A stretch of DNA of 64,000 nucleotides, from the NCBI RefSeq assembly GCF_001050015.1, contig NZ_CVTB01000122.1, positions 1 through 64,000 on the forward strand, given 5' to 3'. This document shows, piece by piece, positions 33,594 through 42,011 of this stretch. The stretch's first letter is position 1. Each line of letters begins with the position of its first letter. The notes below the pieces were generated by a model. That model worked only from the letters and a program-made list of their open reading frames with translations, made no database searches and was not told the origin of the DNA. Made by a program: the position numbers and the translations under genes. This DNA comes from Mycolicibacterium malmesburyense. GTDB lineage: Bacteria; Actinomycetota; Actinomycetes; Mycobacteriales; Mycobacteriaceae.

Positions 33594-35504
33594 GTGCACA
33601 CAGCGCCGGGTACCGCCTCGCTGCGTCCGACCGTGGTGGTCGCAGCGCTCGGCGTGGTGTTCGGCGACATCGGCACCAGCCCGATCTACACCATCCAGAC
33701 CGTGTTCAATCCGCGCGATCCGCATCCGGTTCCCGTCGCGCACAGCCACGTCTACGGCGTCGTCTCGCTGATCTTCTGGTCGGTGATGATCATCGTCACG
33801 CTCACCTACGTCACGTTGGTGATGCGCGCCGACAACCGCGGCGAGGGCGGGATCATGGCGCTGATCACCTTGTTGCGCCGCTACACCGGCCGGCACGGAC
33901 GACGCGTGACGGCGACGCTGGCCGCGCTGGGACTCTTCGGCGCGGCACTGTTCTTCGGCGACAGCATGATCACGCCCGCGATCTCAGTGCTGTCGGCCGT
34001 CGAGGGCCTCAAGGTGGTCGACCCCGGACTCGGTGACTTCGTCGTTCCCGTCACCGCGGTGATCATCGCTGCGCTGTTCTCGGTGCAGCGTCGCGGCACC
34101 GCGACGATCGGGCGGTTCTTCGGTCCGGTGATGATCCTGTGGTTCACCACGATCGGGGTGTGCGGGGTGCGGGGCATCGCCGGGCACCCGCAGATACTCA
34201 AGGCGTTGTCGCCCACCTACGCGCTGACGTTCATCGCCGAGCACTTTCACATCGGGTTCTTCGCGCTGGCCGCGATCGTCCTCGCGGTGACCGGCGCCGA
34301 GGCGCTCTACGCCGATATGGGTCATTTCGGCAGGCGTGCAATCACTTTCGGGTGGCTCGGGCTGGTCCTGCCCGCGTGCACACTGAGCTACTTCGGCCAG
34401 GGCGCGCTGGTGCTGGGTGACGAGTCGACGGTGGCCGCTCCGTTCTTCCTGTTGGCTCCGGAGTGGGGCCGAATCCCGTTAGTGCTGTTGGCCACCGCCG
34501 CGACCGTCATCGCCTCCCAGGCGGTGATCACCGGCGCGTTCTCGGTCACGGCGCAGGCCGCGCGGCTCGGTTATCTGCCGCGCCTGCGCATCGAGCACAC
34601 CTCGGCCTCGACCATCGGGCAGATCTACGTGCCGTGGATCAACGGCGCACTGCTGCTGGGCGTGCTGATTCTCGTGTTCGCCTTCCGCAGTTCGGCGTCG
34701 CTGGCCTATGCGTTCGGCATGGCGGTGACGGGCACCATCACGATCACCACGACGCTGTTCTTCTACTACGCGCGCACGCGGTGGCGGTGGCCGCTGTGGG
34801 CGGTGCTGCCCGGGGCGGGCGCGCTGCTCGTCGTCGACCTGATGTTCTTCGGCGCCAACCTGACCAAGCTGGTGCACGGTGCGTGGTTGCCGCTGACGAT
34901 CGCCGTCGCGGCGTTCACGGTGATGACCACCTGGCAGCGCGGCCGCGCGATCGTCACCGCCGCACGCGAACGCGCCGAAGGCTCGTTGCGCGGGTTCGTC
35001 GACGGCCTGGCACATCGCGATCCGCCACTGGTCCGCCTACCGGGCACCGCCGTGTTCCTGAACCGGGGCCGGCACACCGCGCCGCTGGCCATGCGCGCCA
35101 ACGTCGAACACAACCACGTGCTCGCCGAACACGTGCTGATCGTCTCCATCAAGACCGAGACGGTGCCGCGCGTCCCGGACTCCGAGCGGCTGTCGCACGA
35201 CGACCTCGGCTACACCCGGGACGGGATCGTCCACGTGGTGGCCCGGTTCGGCTACATGGAACGGCCGAACGTTCCGCGGGCCCTCGCCCTCCTCGACCCG
35301 GCGGACACCGAGGGCCTGATCGACCTGGACCACGCGTCGTACTTCCTGTCCAAGCTCGAGCTGTGCCCCGGCGACGCCCCCACCATGGCGCCGTGGCGCA
35401 AACGGCTGTTCATCGCGACGTCGCACATCACCGCCGACGCCGCCGCGCACTTCGGGCTGCCGCTGGACCGCACCGTGATCGTCGGTTCTCGCATCCAGCT
35501 CTGA
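33594..35504 (+). CDS. kup: Potassium uptake protein Kup
   Basis: A 636-residue K+/H+ symporter of the KUP/HAK family. The family signature GVVFGDIGTSPIYTIQTVF lies at about 20-38, and MRADNRGEGGIMALITLL at about 77-95. About 12 membrane helices occupy the first 440 residues, followed by a hydrophilic cytoplasmic domain (VPRVPDSERLSHDDLGYTRDGIVHVVARFGYMERPNVP). Length agrees with E. coli Kup (622). The start is GTG 33594, immediately before the conserved N-terminus; no Shine-Dalgarno is clear. It stands as a single-gene unit, convergent with the rhomboid gene, and works at the plasma membrane. Confidence 0.95.
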   Translation: MHTAPGTASLRPTVVVAALGVVFGDIGTSPIYTIQTVFNPRDPHPVPVAHSHVYGVVSLIFWSVMIIVTLTYVTLVMRADNRGEGGIMALITLLRRYTGRHGRRVTATLAALGLFGAALFFGDSMITPAISVLSAVEGLKVVDPGLGDFVVPVTAVIIAALFSVQRRGTATIGRFFGPVMILWFTTIGVCGVRGIAGHPQILKALSPTYALTFIAEHFHIGFFALAAIVLAVTGAEALYADMGHFGRRAITFGWLGLVLPACTLSYFGQGALVLGDESTVAAPFFLLAPEWGRIPLVLLATAATVIASQAVITGAFSVTAQAARLGYLPRLRIEHTSASTIGQIYVPWINGALLLGVLILVFAFRSSASLAYAFGMAVTGTITITTTLFFYYARTRWRWPLWAVLPGAGALLVVDLMFFGANLTKLVHGAWLPLTIAVAAFTVMTTWQRGRAIVTAARERAEGSLRGFVDGLAHRDPPLVRLPGTAVFLNRGRHTAPLAMRANVEHNHVLAEHVLIVSIKTETVPRVPDSERLSHDDLGYTRDGIVHVVARFGYMERPNVPRALALLDPADTEGLIDLDHASYFLSKLELCPGDAPTMAPWRKRLFIATSHITADAAAHFGLPLDRTVIVGSRIQL

Positions 35505-35509
35505 CGGGC

Positions 35510-36376
35510 TCAGGCCAGGCCGAGCGACGCCAGCAGGTCGGCGGTGCGCCACCAGATCAACACCGCGAAGACCACGAGCGCCGCCGCACTCGCCCCGGCC
35601 TGCACCAGGTTGCGCGATCCGCGCGGCGCATACACGTAGGCCGTGGCGATCGCCGCGCCGGTGACCAGGCCGCCGATGTGGCCTTGCCAGCTGATGTTCT
35701 GCGAGCTCACCAGCGGGATGATGAACGTGAACGCCAGGTTGATCGCGATGATCGCGACCACGAACCGCACGTCCATGTTCAACCGCTTGCCGACGACGAA
35801 GATCGCGCCGAACAACCCGAACACCGCGCCGGAGGCTCCCGCGGTCTGCGCGACCGGCGACGACAGCAGGTAAACCAGGACCGATCCGCCGAGCGCGCTC
35901 AACAGGTAGAGGCCCGAGAACCGCAGCCGGCCCAACGCCGCCTCCAGCGGGGGTCCGACGACGTACAGGGCCCACATGTTGAACAAGATGTGCGCGGGCC
36001 CGTAGTGCAGGAACGCCGACGTCAGCAGGCGATAGAGCTCGCCGTCGGCGACGGCGTAGGACTGCAGCACCAGTTCGCGCTGTAGGCCGGGAACCGCCAT
36101 CTGCAGCACGAACATCACCACGTTCGCGGCGATCAGCACGTAGGTGACCATCGGCTTGTCCGTCGGCACCCCGCCGAACTGGGTGCGCACCTGCCGGACC
36201 TGCTGTTTGCCGGCGTTCACACACTCCACGCACTGATGGCCGACCGCCGCATCCCGCATGCACTCTCCGCAGATGTAGCGGCCGCACCGCGCGCAGCGCA
36301 CGTAGGTCACGCGGTCGGGGTGGCGGTAGCACGTCGGCGTCACCGGAGGGGTGAAACCGGGTTGTGGTCCTGTCAC
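35510..36376 (-). CDS. Rhomboid intramembrane serine protease with N-terminal zinc finger
   Basis: A 288-residue polytopic protease. An N-terminal B-box-like zinc finger is present: CYRHPDRVTYVRCARCGRYICGECM plus HQCVECV (residues 16-52). The rhomboid domain follows with HYGPAHILFNMW (H124 region, H129 and N133), catalytic GASGAVFG with S182, and H233 in WQGHIGGLVTG, making the Ser-His dyad. The GTG start at 36376 overlaps the VOC gene stop by 4 bp, so the two may be co-transcribed. Mycobacterial rhomboids with this finger (Rv0110 type) are known; substrates are not. Confidence 0.92.
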   Translation of the reverse strand: MTGPQPGFTPPVTPTCYRHPDRVTYVRCARCGRYICGECMRDAAVGHQCVECVNAGKQQVRQVRTQFGGVPTDKPMVTYVLIAANVVMFVLQMAVPGLQRELVLQSYAVADGELYRLLTSAFLHYGPAHILFNMWALYVVGPPLEAALGRLRFSGLYLLSALGGSVLVYLLSSPVAQTAGASGAVFGLFGAIFVVGKRLNMDVRFVVAIIAINLAFTFIIPLVSSQNISWQGHIGGLVTGAAIATAYVYAPRGSRNLVQAGASAAALVVFAVLIWWRTADLLASLGLA

Positions 36377-36780
36377 AGCGTTCCGAACAATTCGATCCAG
36401 TTGCCGTCGGGGTCGGCGACGAACATCCAGCCCATCCCCGGCACCGGCGCGAACTCGGTCAGCGGTTCGACGACGTCGTACTGCGAGGACGCGAACGCCT
36501 CGGCGACGCCGCGCAGGTTCTTGACCCCTACGGTGAAGTACCGGATGCCGGCCTGCGCCCTGCCGCCGCCCGCCGCCGCGGGTGCCGGAGGCGGGGTGTC
36601 GTAGGTGACGAGTTTGACCACGCTGTCGCCCAGTGAGTAGCGCCGCTGAGAACCGCCGGGGAACTCGATCTCGCCCTGGGGCTCGAGTTCGAGGAAGCCT
36701 TCGTAGAAGGCGACCATCTCGTCGCGGTTGGTGGTGACGAGCCCGACTTCGACACCGGGGCTCAGCAGGTCCAGCTTCAC
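36373..36780 (-). CDS. VOC/glyoxalase-superfamily protein
   Basis: A 135-residue vicinal-oxygen-chelate fold protein with paired beta-alpha-beta-beta-beta modules (PGVEVGLVTTNRDEMVAFYEGFLELE and GIRYFTVGVKNLRGVAEAFASSQ), ending in the conserved FVADPDGNWIELFG, which normally carries a metal-binding Glu. The N-terminal metal ligand (usually His) is not evident at VEVGLVT, so activity is uncertain; binding or resistance roles are possible. GTG 36780 is supported by TAAGGT 7 nt upstream (leaderless). Confidence 0.83.
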   Translation of the reverse strand: MKLDLLSPGVEVGLVTTNRDEMVAFYEGFLELEPQGEIEFPGGSQRRYSLGDSVVKLVTYDTPPPAPAAAGGGRAQAGIRYFTVGVKNLRGVAEAFASSQYDVVEPLTEFAPVPGMGWMFVADPDGNWIELFGTL

Positions 36781-36787
36781 GGCTACC

Positions 36788-36793
36788 ACCTTA
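36788..36793 (-). promoter_or_regulatory. -10 element TAAGGT, leaderless promoter (minus strand)
   Basis: On the minus strand TAAGGT is followed by 7 nt and GTG 36780 of the VOC gene. The rest of the 294-bp spacer up to 37074 is comparatively AT-rich around 36850-36920 and holds the promoter of the hemophore gene, which I cannot place precisely; no IdeR iron box is visible. Confidence 0.45.
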
Positions 36794-37074
36794 GATTCAC
36801 CGTCGTCCGCCGCCCGCGCGGATAACAATTCGGTCACCGTGCACATCACGATCAAATAAGTAACACCAGCAAATTCTGAGAGTTTTCTTCGACTCTGGTT
36901 GCAGGCTTATCGAATTCGACCGGAATTGCGGCGCAGATCACGCCGGATCGGTGTAACGCCTGCATGCGGTCCGCTTTCGGGTCTCGCTGCGGCGTTTATC
37001 GCTGTTTGCCATGGGTACCTTGGTTTTCGGGGACGGGGGAATCAGCGACAAACGCAATGAAGGAAGAAACCGAT

Positions 37075-37473
37075 ATGAAATTCCGTGGTATCGCCGCGCG
37101 CCGGCAGATCGCCGGCGCCTGTGCCGCCAGCCTGCTCGGCGGCCTGGCCGCAGCAACCATCGCCGCGCCGTCGGCGATGGCCGCACCGGACTGCAGCGCA
37201 AGCGCCGTGTCCGGCACCGTCAGCTCCGTGACGGGTGCGGCCCGTTCGTACCTGGACAGCCATCCGGGCGCGAACCAGGCCGTGAGCACCGCGTTCAGCC
37301 AGCCTCGTAACGAGGCCTCGGCGACCCTGCGCGGGTACTTCAACGCCAACCCGCAGGAGTACTACGACCTGCGTGGCATCCTGTCGCCCATCGGCGACGT
37401 GCAGCGCACCTGCAACATCTCAGCGCTGCCGCCGGAGCTGGCGTCGGCCTACGACGAGTTCATGGCCGGCTGA
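37075..37473 (+). CDS. Hemophore-related secreted protein (Rv0203/Rv1174c family)
   Basis: A 132-residue exported protein. The signal peptide has a basic start (KFRGIAARRQIAG) and a hydrophobic core with AMAAPDC at the cleavage site. The mature part shows the family pattern of two Cys (DCSASAVSGTVSSV near the start and VQRTCNISAL near the end) enclosing helices with YLDSHPGANQAVSTAFSQP and LRGYFNANPQEYYDLRGILSP. The family includes the M. tuberculosis haem-carrier Rv0203. The haem ligands are not certain here. ATG 37075 follows GGAAG; an in-frame ATG six codons earlier is possible. A strong terminator follows. Confidence 0.88.
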   Translation: MKFRGIAARRQIAGACAASLLGGLAAATIAAPSAMAAPDCSASAVSGTVSSVTGAARSYLDSHPGANQAVSTAFSQPRNEASATLRGYFNANPQEYYDLRGILSPIGDVQRTCNISALPPELASAYDEFMAG

Positions 37474-37498
37474 GTGCGGTCGTAGCTCAATGAATGAG

Positions 37499-37539
37499 AC
37501 CCGTCGTCGCAGCTCCGCGCTGCGGCGACGGGTTTTTTT
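37499..37539 (+). terminator. Intrinsic terminator after the hemophore gene
   Basis: A 14-bp stem (arms 37499-37512 and 37520-37533, one G-U pair), a 7-nt loop and seven T from 37533 to 37539. The structure begins 26 nt after the stop. A stem-plus-T-tract terminator this canonical is uncommon in mycobacterial DNA. Confidence 0.92.
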
Positions 37540-37562
37540 CCATTTCCGCCCGGCTGTCCGTT

Positions 37563-37568
37563 TAGACT
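37563..37568 (+). promoter_or_regulatory. -10 element TAGACT, leaderless promoter
   Basis: TAGACT ends 7 nt before ATG 37576, directly after the terminator of the preceding gene. Confidence 0.5.
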
Positions 37569-37575
37569 GGCTCGC

Positions 37576-38046
37576 ATGACTTTGCCGCGACTCGCCGCCG
37601 TCACCGCGACGGCGCTCCTCGCCCTCGGCGGGCTGGGTGTCGCGCAGGCCCAGCCGGGAGAACCGCACCACACCGATACGACGGCGCCCGGTCCGCCCGC
37701 TGCGCCGGGACCGCCGCCCGCGGCTCCCCTGACGGCCATCGACAAGGACGGCACCTACCAGGTCGGCACCGAGATCCTGCCGGGCACGTACGCGTCGGCG
37801 GGCCCCGTCGACGGCGGCGCCTGCTATTGGAAGCGGGACAACAACGACGAGGTGCCCGACAACGCGCTGACCAAGAAGCCACAGGTGGTCCGCATCGAAG
37901 CCACCGACACGGCGTTCACCACCCGCGATTGCCAGCCGTGGCAGCAGACCACCGCGGCGCCGCCGCCGCAGGCCTCCCCCACCGACCTGCTCGGCCAGCT
38001 CGGCTCGTTCATCGGCAAGGGGATCCTCAACGGCGGCCCCCGCTAG
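37576..38046 (+). CDS. Small secreted protein
   Basis: A 156-residue protein with a signal peptide (LPRLAAVTATALLALGGLGVAQAQ) and a Pro-rich mature start. The central part, IDKDGTYQVGTEILPGTYASAGPVDGGACYWKR, is a domain found repeatedly in actinobacterial exported proteins, with two Cys (ACYW and RDCQPW) likely disulphide-linked. The C-terminus is low complexity, then LLGQLGSFIGKGILNGG. Function unknown. Its stop codon lies within the -10 element of the next gene. Confidence 0.75.
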   Translation: MTLPRLAAVTATALLALGGLGVAQAQPGEPHHTDTTAPGPPAAPGPPPAAPLTAIDKDGTYQVGTEILPGTYASAGPVDGGACYWKRDNNDEVPDNALTKKPQVVRIEATDTAFTTRDCQPWQQTTAAPPPQASPTDLLGQLGSFIGKGILNGGPR

Positions 38047-38049
38047 CCT
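38044..38049 (+). promoter_or_regulatory. -10 element TAGCCT, leaderless promoter
   Basis: TAGCCT is followed by 6 nt and GTG 38056. Its first three bases are also the TAG stop codon of the upstream gene. Confidence 0.45.
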
Positions 38050-38055
38050 GGCGGA

Positions 38056-38538
38056 GTGGTCGACCTCCACCCCAACCTCGCCGCACTGCGCCCGCTGCTC
38101 GGCGTCTGGACCGGCCGCGGCGCCGGTGAGTACCCCACCATCGAATCGTTCGATTACACCGAGCAGATCGCGTTCGACCACGTCGGCAAGCCGTTTTTGA
38201 CCTACCGGCAGAAGACCGCCGCCGACGACGGCCGGCCGCTGCACGCCGAGACGGGATATCTGCGGGTGCCGTCGCCCGGGCGCGCCGAATGGGTGCTCGC
38301 CCATCCGACCGGAATCACCGAGGTCGAGGAGGGCACGCTCGTGGTCAGCGGCTCCGTGATCGAGCTCGAGTTGACCGCCACGACGATCGGCCTCACCTCG
38401 ACAGCGAAAGATGTTGCCGCGCTGCGTCGGTCATTTCGCATCGACGGCGACGAGCTCGTCTACGAGGTGCAGATGGCCGCGATGGGCCAGCCCCTGCAGC
38501 ATCATCTGGGCGCGACCCTGCACAGGACGGCCGAATGA
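38056..38538 (+). CDS. Nitrobindin-like haem-binding beta-barrel (FABP/THAP4 family)
   Basis: A 160-residue protein. The family hallmark GVWTGRGAGEYPTIESFDYTE (residues about 16-36) is clear, followed by a series of antiparallel strands (FLTYRQKT, WVLAHPTGITEVEEG, VIELELTATTIGLT) and a conserved near-terminal LQHHLGATL with the haem-ligand His. M. tuberculosis Rv2717c is a nitrobindin of this family, binding ferric haem and reacting with nitric oxide or peroxynitrite. The stop overlaps the start of the next gene by 4 bp (ATGA), so the pair is coupled. Confidence 0.88.
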   Translation: MVDLHPNLAALRPLLGVWTGRGAGEYPTIESFDYTEQIAFDHVGKPFLTYRQKTAADDGRPLHAETGYLRVPSPGRAEWVLAHPTGITEVEEGTLVVSGSVIELELTATTIGLTSTAKDVAALRRSFRIDGDELVYEVQMAAMGQPLQHHLGATLHRTAE

Positions 38539-39773
38539 CGGAGTCCGACGGCAGGATTCGGGTGCCCGCCGACCTCGACGCCGTGACCGCGGTGGGTGTG
38601 GAGGATCACTCCGACGTCGACCCCGCGGCGATCGAGCGCATCTGGCAGGCCGCCCGCCACTGGTATCGCGCCGGTATGCATCCCGCGATCCAGGTCTGCC
38701 TGCGCCACAACGGCAAGGTCGTGCTGAACCGGGCGATCGGCCACGGTTGGGGTAACGGTCCGGCCGATCCTCCTGACGCGGAGAAGGTCCCGGTGACCAC
38801 GGAGACGCCGTTTTGCGCGTACTCGGCGGCCAAGGCGATCACGACGACCGTCGTGCACATGCTCGTGGAGCGGGGCGTCTTCTCCCTCGACGACCGGGTC
38901 TGCGACTACCTGCCGAGCTACACCAGCCACGGTAAGCACCGCACCACGATCCGGCACGTGATGACCCACAGCGCGGGCATCCCTATCCACACCGGCCCGC
39001 GCCCGGACCTGCGCCGCATGGACGACAGCGAGTACACCCGCGAGAAACTCGGCGAGCTCAAGCCGCTGTACCGTCCCGGCCTGGTGCACATCTACCACGG
39101 CCTGACGTGGGGGCCGCTGATGCGTGAGATCGTCGGGGCCGCCGCCGGGCGCAACATCCGCGACATCCTGGCGTCCGAGGTCCTCGAACCGCTGGGCTTC
39201 CGGTGGACGAATTACGGCGTTGCCGCACAGGATGTTCCGCTGGTCGCGCCGAGCCACGCCACCGGCAAGGAGCTACCGCAGCCCGCCGCCACCGTGTTCC
39301 GGCTGGCGGTCGGCGGGTCGCTGTACAAGATCATCCCGTTCTCCAACAGCCCGCAGTACCTGACCAGCGTGCTCCCGTCGTCGAACACCGTCTCGACGGC
39401 CGACGAGCTGTCCCGGTTCGCCGAATTGCTGCGCCGCGGAGGTGAACTCGACGGCGTGCGGATCATGGCGCCGGAGACGCTGCGCGCGGCGACCGCGGAA
39501 TGCCGCCGGCTACGGCCCGACGTCGCGGTGGGATTGGCGCCGCTGCGCTGGGGCACCGGTTTCATGCTGGGGTCGAAACGGTTCGGGCCGTTCGGCCGCA
39601 ACGCACCGGAGGCATTCGGTCATACGGGCCTGACGAACATCGCCGTGTGGGCCGATCCCCAGCGCAACCTCGCCGCGGGGGTGATCAGCAGCGGTAAGCC
39701 CGGCCCGCACCGCGAGGCCAACCGCTATGCGGCCCTGCTGGACACGATCGCGGCCGAGCTGCCGCGAAACTGA
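38535..39773 (+). CDS. Beta-lactamase-fold serine hydrolase (class C/esterase type)
   Basis: A 412-residue cytoplasmic-looking protein without signal peptide. The penicillin-binding/esterase motifs are the nucleophile SAAK in FCAYSAAKAITTTV (about residues 97-100), the Tyr motif IYHGLTWG (about 180), and HTG in AFGHTGLTN near the C-terminus. Together they give the active site of EstB/LipD-like serine hydrolases, which cleave esters or lipids more often than beta-lactams. The C-terminal residues PRN and the stop come from the inverted-repeat element at 39762-39824. Translationally coupled to the nitrobindin-like gene. Confidence 0.87.
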   Translation: MTESDGRIRVPADLDAVTAVGVEDHSDVDPAAIERIWQAARHWYRAGMHPAIQVCLRHNGKVVLNRAIGHGWGNGPADPPDAEKVPVTTETPFCAYSAAKAITTTVVHMLVERGVFSLDDRVCDYLPSYTSHGKHRTTIRHVMTHSAGIPIHTGPRPDLRRMDDSEYTREKLGELKPLYRPGLVHIYHGLTWGPLMREIVGAAAGRNIRDILASEVLEPLGFRWTNYGVAAQDVPLVAPSHATGKELPQPAATVFRLAVGGSLYKIIPFSNSPQYLTSVLPSSNTVSTADELSRFAELLRRGGELDGVRIMAPETLRAATAECRRLRPDVAVGLAPLRWGTGFMLGSKRFGPFGRNAPEAFGHTGLTNIAVWADPQRNLAAGVISSGKPGPHREANRYAALLDTIAAELPRN

Positions 39774-39824
39774 GGTTGTGCTCGACGAAACGCCGAAAAT
39801 TCGCGCAAATCTTCAGTTTCGCGG
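39762..39824. repeat. 63-bp inverted-repeat element, copy B
   Basis: Perfect 12-bp terminal arms (CCGCGAAACTGA and TCAGTTTCGCGG) around a 39-bp interior. Each arm carries TGA, so it supplies the last residues (PRN) and the stop codon of both convergent genes. The first 25 bases resemble the element at 893-954. Probably works as a bidirectional transcription stop, and may be a small mobile palindrome. Confidence 0.8.
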
Positions 39825-40940
39825 AGCCGTCTCCGGCCGCACGCCGCGGTAGAAGCCGCGCCAGACGATCCACGGCATCAGCACCCGGTCGATGGACCAG
39901 CCGGGGAACCGGAACGCCTGCCCCTTCGGGGTGAACACCTCGAGCCCGTCCGGCTGCGGTCCGAGCACCGAACCCCACCGCCGGGTCGCCGGCCGGTAGG
40001 CCCGCAGCGGTTTACCCGCGAGGTGTGCGCGGACGTTGTGGGCGAGCAGCCCGTCGGCGCGGTTGCGGGCCGAGCTGCGCAGCGGGTCGGTCGCGGCGAC
40101 GTCCCCGATCGCGAAGACGCCCGGCGCCGACGGCACGCGCAGTTCGGGCGTGACCCGCACGAAACCGCGCTCGTCGAGCAGTTCGTCCGGAAGCCACCCG
40201 GTGTTGGGCGTGACCCGGCCGATGGCCCACAGCACCGCGTCGGCGGTGGCCGCCGGCTGCCCGGTGCTCCACTGCACCGGCGCGTCGGTGATCTCGTCGC
40301 ACGCGAACCCGTCCGGCAGCACCGCCCGGTGCCCCGCATGCAGTCCGACGCCGAGGTCGGCCAGTTGCCTGCTGATGCGTTCCCAGACCCGCGGATGATG
40401 CTGCGCCAGAGCGCGTTCGCCGGGGAAGAAGAGGTCGACGCGTTTGTCGGGCCAGGTCTTCGCGAGGTTGGCGGCGCTGCTGACCGCCGCCGCGCCCCCG
40501 CCGACGACGATCACCGAACGGGCGGACGCCAGGCGCTCGTGTGCGGCATCGAGCTCGTGCGTGATCTCGTCGGCCCACTGCAGCTGCGGCCGTCGCCAGA
40601 AACCGTTGCTGACGCCGGTCGAGATCACCAGCGCGTCATAGGGTTCGACGACGACGGAGCCGTCCACGCCCGTGACGAGCACCTCTCGCGCCGCGAGGTC
40701 GAGTCCGGTCAGGATGCCGTGCACGGTGCGGACGCGGTCGAGGCCGTTGAACCTGTGGAACGGAATCCAGTTGTACCGTGCCCACTCCTGCGGCCTGCTG
40801 ATGCGCATGCCGAGTTCCTGCCCGCTGAGCAACCCCGGTTTGGCGGAGATGCCGACGACGTCGGTGTGCCGCGCGAGCTTGATAGCGGTCAACACGCCGC
40901 TGTCGCCGAGGCCCGCGACGACCACCCGCGGACGGTTCAC
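39813..40940 (-). CDS. FAD-dependent NAD(P)H oxidoreductase (NDH-2/AIF-like)
   Basis: A 375-residue two-dinucleotide-fold flavoprotein. The FAD-binding motif is VVVAGLGDSGV (about 6-16), the NAD(P)-binding motif VIVVGGGAAAVSSAANLA (about 143-160), and the second FAD contact FAIGDVAATDP near 290. No C-terminal membrane anchor is seen, so it is probably soluble or peripheral. It could be a type II NADH dehydrogenase relative or a quinone/ferredoxin reductase; the electron acceptor is not clear. GTG 40940. The last residues PRN and stop are from the inverted-repeat element shared with the convergent hydrolase gene. Confidence 0.85.
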   Translation of the reverse strand: MNRPRVVVAGLGDSGVLTAIKLARHTDVVGISAKPGLLSGQELGMRISRPQEWARYNWIPFHRFNGLDRVRTVHGILTGLDLAAREVLVTGVDGSVVVEPYDALVISTGVSNGFWRRPQLQWADEITHELDAAHERLASARSVIVVGGGAAAVSSAANLAKTWPDKRVDLFFPGERALAQHHPRVWERISRQLADLGVGLHAGHRAVLPDGFACDEITDAPVQWSTGQPAATADAVLWAIGRVTPNTGWLPDELLDERGFVRVTPELRVPSAPGVFAIGDVAATDPLRSSARNRADGLLAHNVRAHLAGKPLRAYRPATRRWGSVLGPQPDGLEVFTPKGQAFRFPGWSIDRVLMPWIVWRGFYRGVRPETAPRN

Positions 40941-40972
40941 CGCCCGATCCCGACGTGTCGCATTCGGTCACC

Positions 40973-41974
40973 CTAGCGATCGGGCAGGCTGCCGACCTCC
41001 AGACCCGCGATCTCGGACTCGCCGTCGAAGACCACCCTGCCGAAATCTCTGACCACGCACCGCAACCGGCCGCCGAGATGCTCGAAGTCGGTGTCGACGT
41101 TGCGCCGTTCGGCAGGCAGCGGAACCGGAAGCACGTGCGGATCGAGATGTGTTCCGTCGCCGTGCAATTCGACCTGGTAGCGCAGCGAGGTGGCACGCAG
41201 GGTCCACGTCCCGTCCCCGATGTCCGAGCGCACCCAGGCGGTCGGCGGGGTCAGGCGCAGCACCTTGTTTCCCAGCCGGACGACGACGCCGGCCACGTCC
41301 TGTTTGAGCGGTCCGAGCGCCAGCAGCCCGCCGGAGAACGCGACCGACACGTCGGCGTCGCCGAAGTCGTGCGCCTGCCCCCACCACCAACGCTCCGGGA
41401 ACCCGGCGCCCCAGTTGCGTTCGGTGTAGAGCTTGGCGCCGTCGAATTCCCACCGCTCGTCGTCGAATTCGACGGTGCCGGTGGCGCAACCGCCGAGGCG
41501 GTACGGATGCCAGTACTGGTTGAGGAACGGCACGACCGACGCGACCCCGCCGCCGGCCAGGGCCTTGGGCCACCGCACCGGATCATCGAACTTCATGTCG
41601 ACGCGCACACCGGGAAGGTCGACGCGCAGCCGGTCGTAGGTCGCGTGGAACCGTCCGTCATCGGCGCCGAGCCGGAACGGGTCCGCGCCGGCGCCGGCCC
41701 CGTCGAGCGCCGCGCTGTACACGCGGTCGCCGGGGTGCAGGGCGACCGCGGTCGTCGACCAGTCGCCGTCGGGATGCTTGTTGACGCTGAACAGGGCCAC
41801 CACGACGCGCCCCGTCGCCGAATCGGTCAGCCGCCAGAACCAGCCCTCCATCTCGGTGCCGTGGGAGGTCAGGGGGTCGCCGAAGGGCAGGTCGGCCCCG
41901 GTGCGCCGATACAGGTTTGCGAACGGGCCCGCGATGAGCCTCGTCGCGTCCCGGGTGGTGTCGAGGGCGGTCAT
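40973..41974 (-). CDS. Tocopherol-cyclase-like protein
   Basis: A 333-residue protein read from ATG 41974; a TTG 11 codons upstream at 42007 sits 4 bp after the previous stop and is also possible. Sequence hallmarks are EMEGWFWRLTDSATGRVVVALF, HPYRLGGCATGTVEFDDERWEF and YTERNWGAGFPERWWWGQAHDF, the core pattern of the tocopherol cyclase family. Mycobacteria do not make tocopherol, so it probably acts on another prenylated or lipid substrate, or binds lipids. No signal peptide. The glutaminyl cyclase gene ends just upstream on the same strand. Confidence 0.8.
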   Translation of the reverse strand: MTALDTTRDATRLIAGPFANLYRRTGADLPFGDPLTSHGTEMEGWFWRLTDSATGRVVVALFSVNKHPDGDWSTTAVALHPGDRVYSAALDGAGAGADPFRLGADDGRFHATYDRLRVDLPGVRVDMKFDDPVRWPKALAGGGVASVVPFLNQYWHPYRLGGCATGTVEFDDERWEFDGAKLYTERNWGAGFPERWWWGQAHDFGDADVSVAFSGGLLALGPLKQDVAGVVVRLGNKVLRLTPPTAWVRSDIGDGTWTLRATSLRYQVELHGDGTHLDPHVLPVPLPAERRNVDTDFEHLGGRLRCVVRDFGRVVFDGESEIAGLEVGSLPDR

Positions 41975-42011
41975 GACCGCTACGTTGACGGTTCGGCCGA
42001 GACGCAAACCC

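Noticed and set aside
34463..36085. 540-codon plus-strand frame across the end of kup and the rhomboid gene
   Set aside because: It is out of frame with kup and antisense to the rhomboid gene, and its composition is Arg/Gly/His-rich as expected for a shadow frame.
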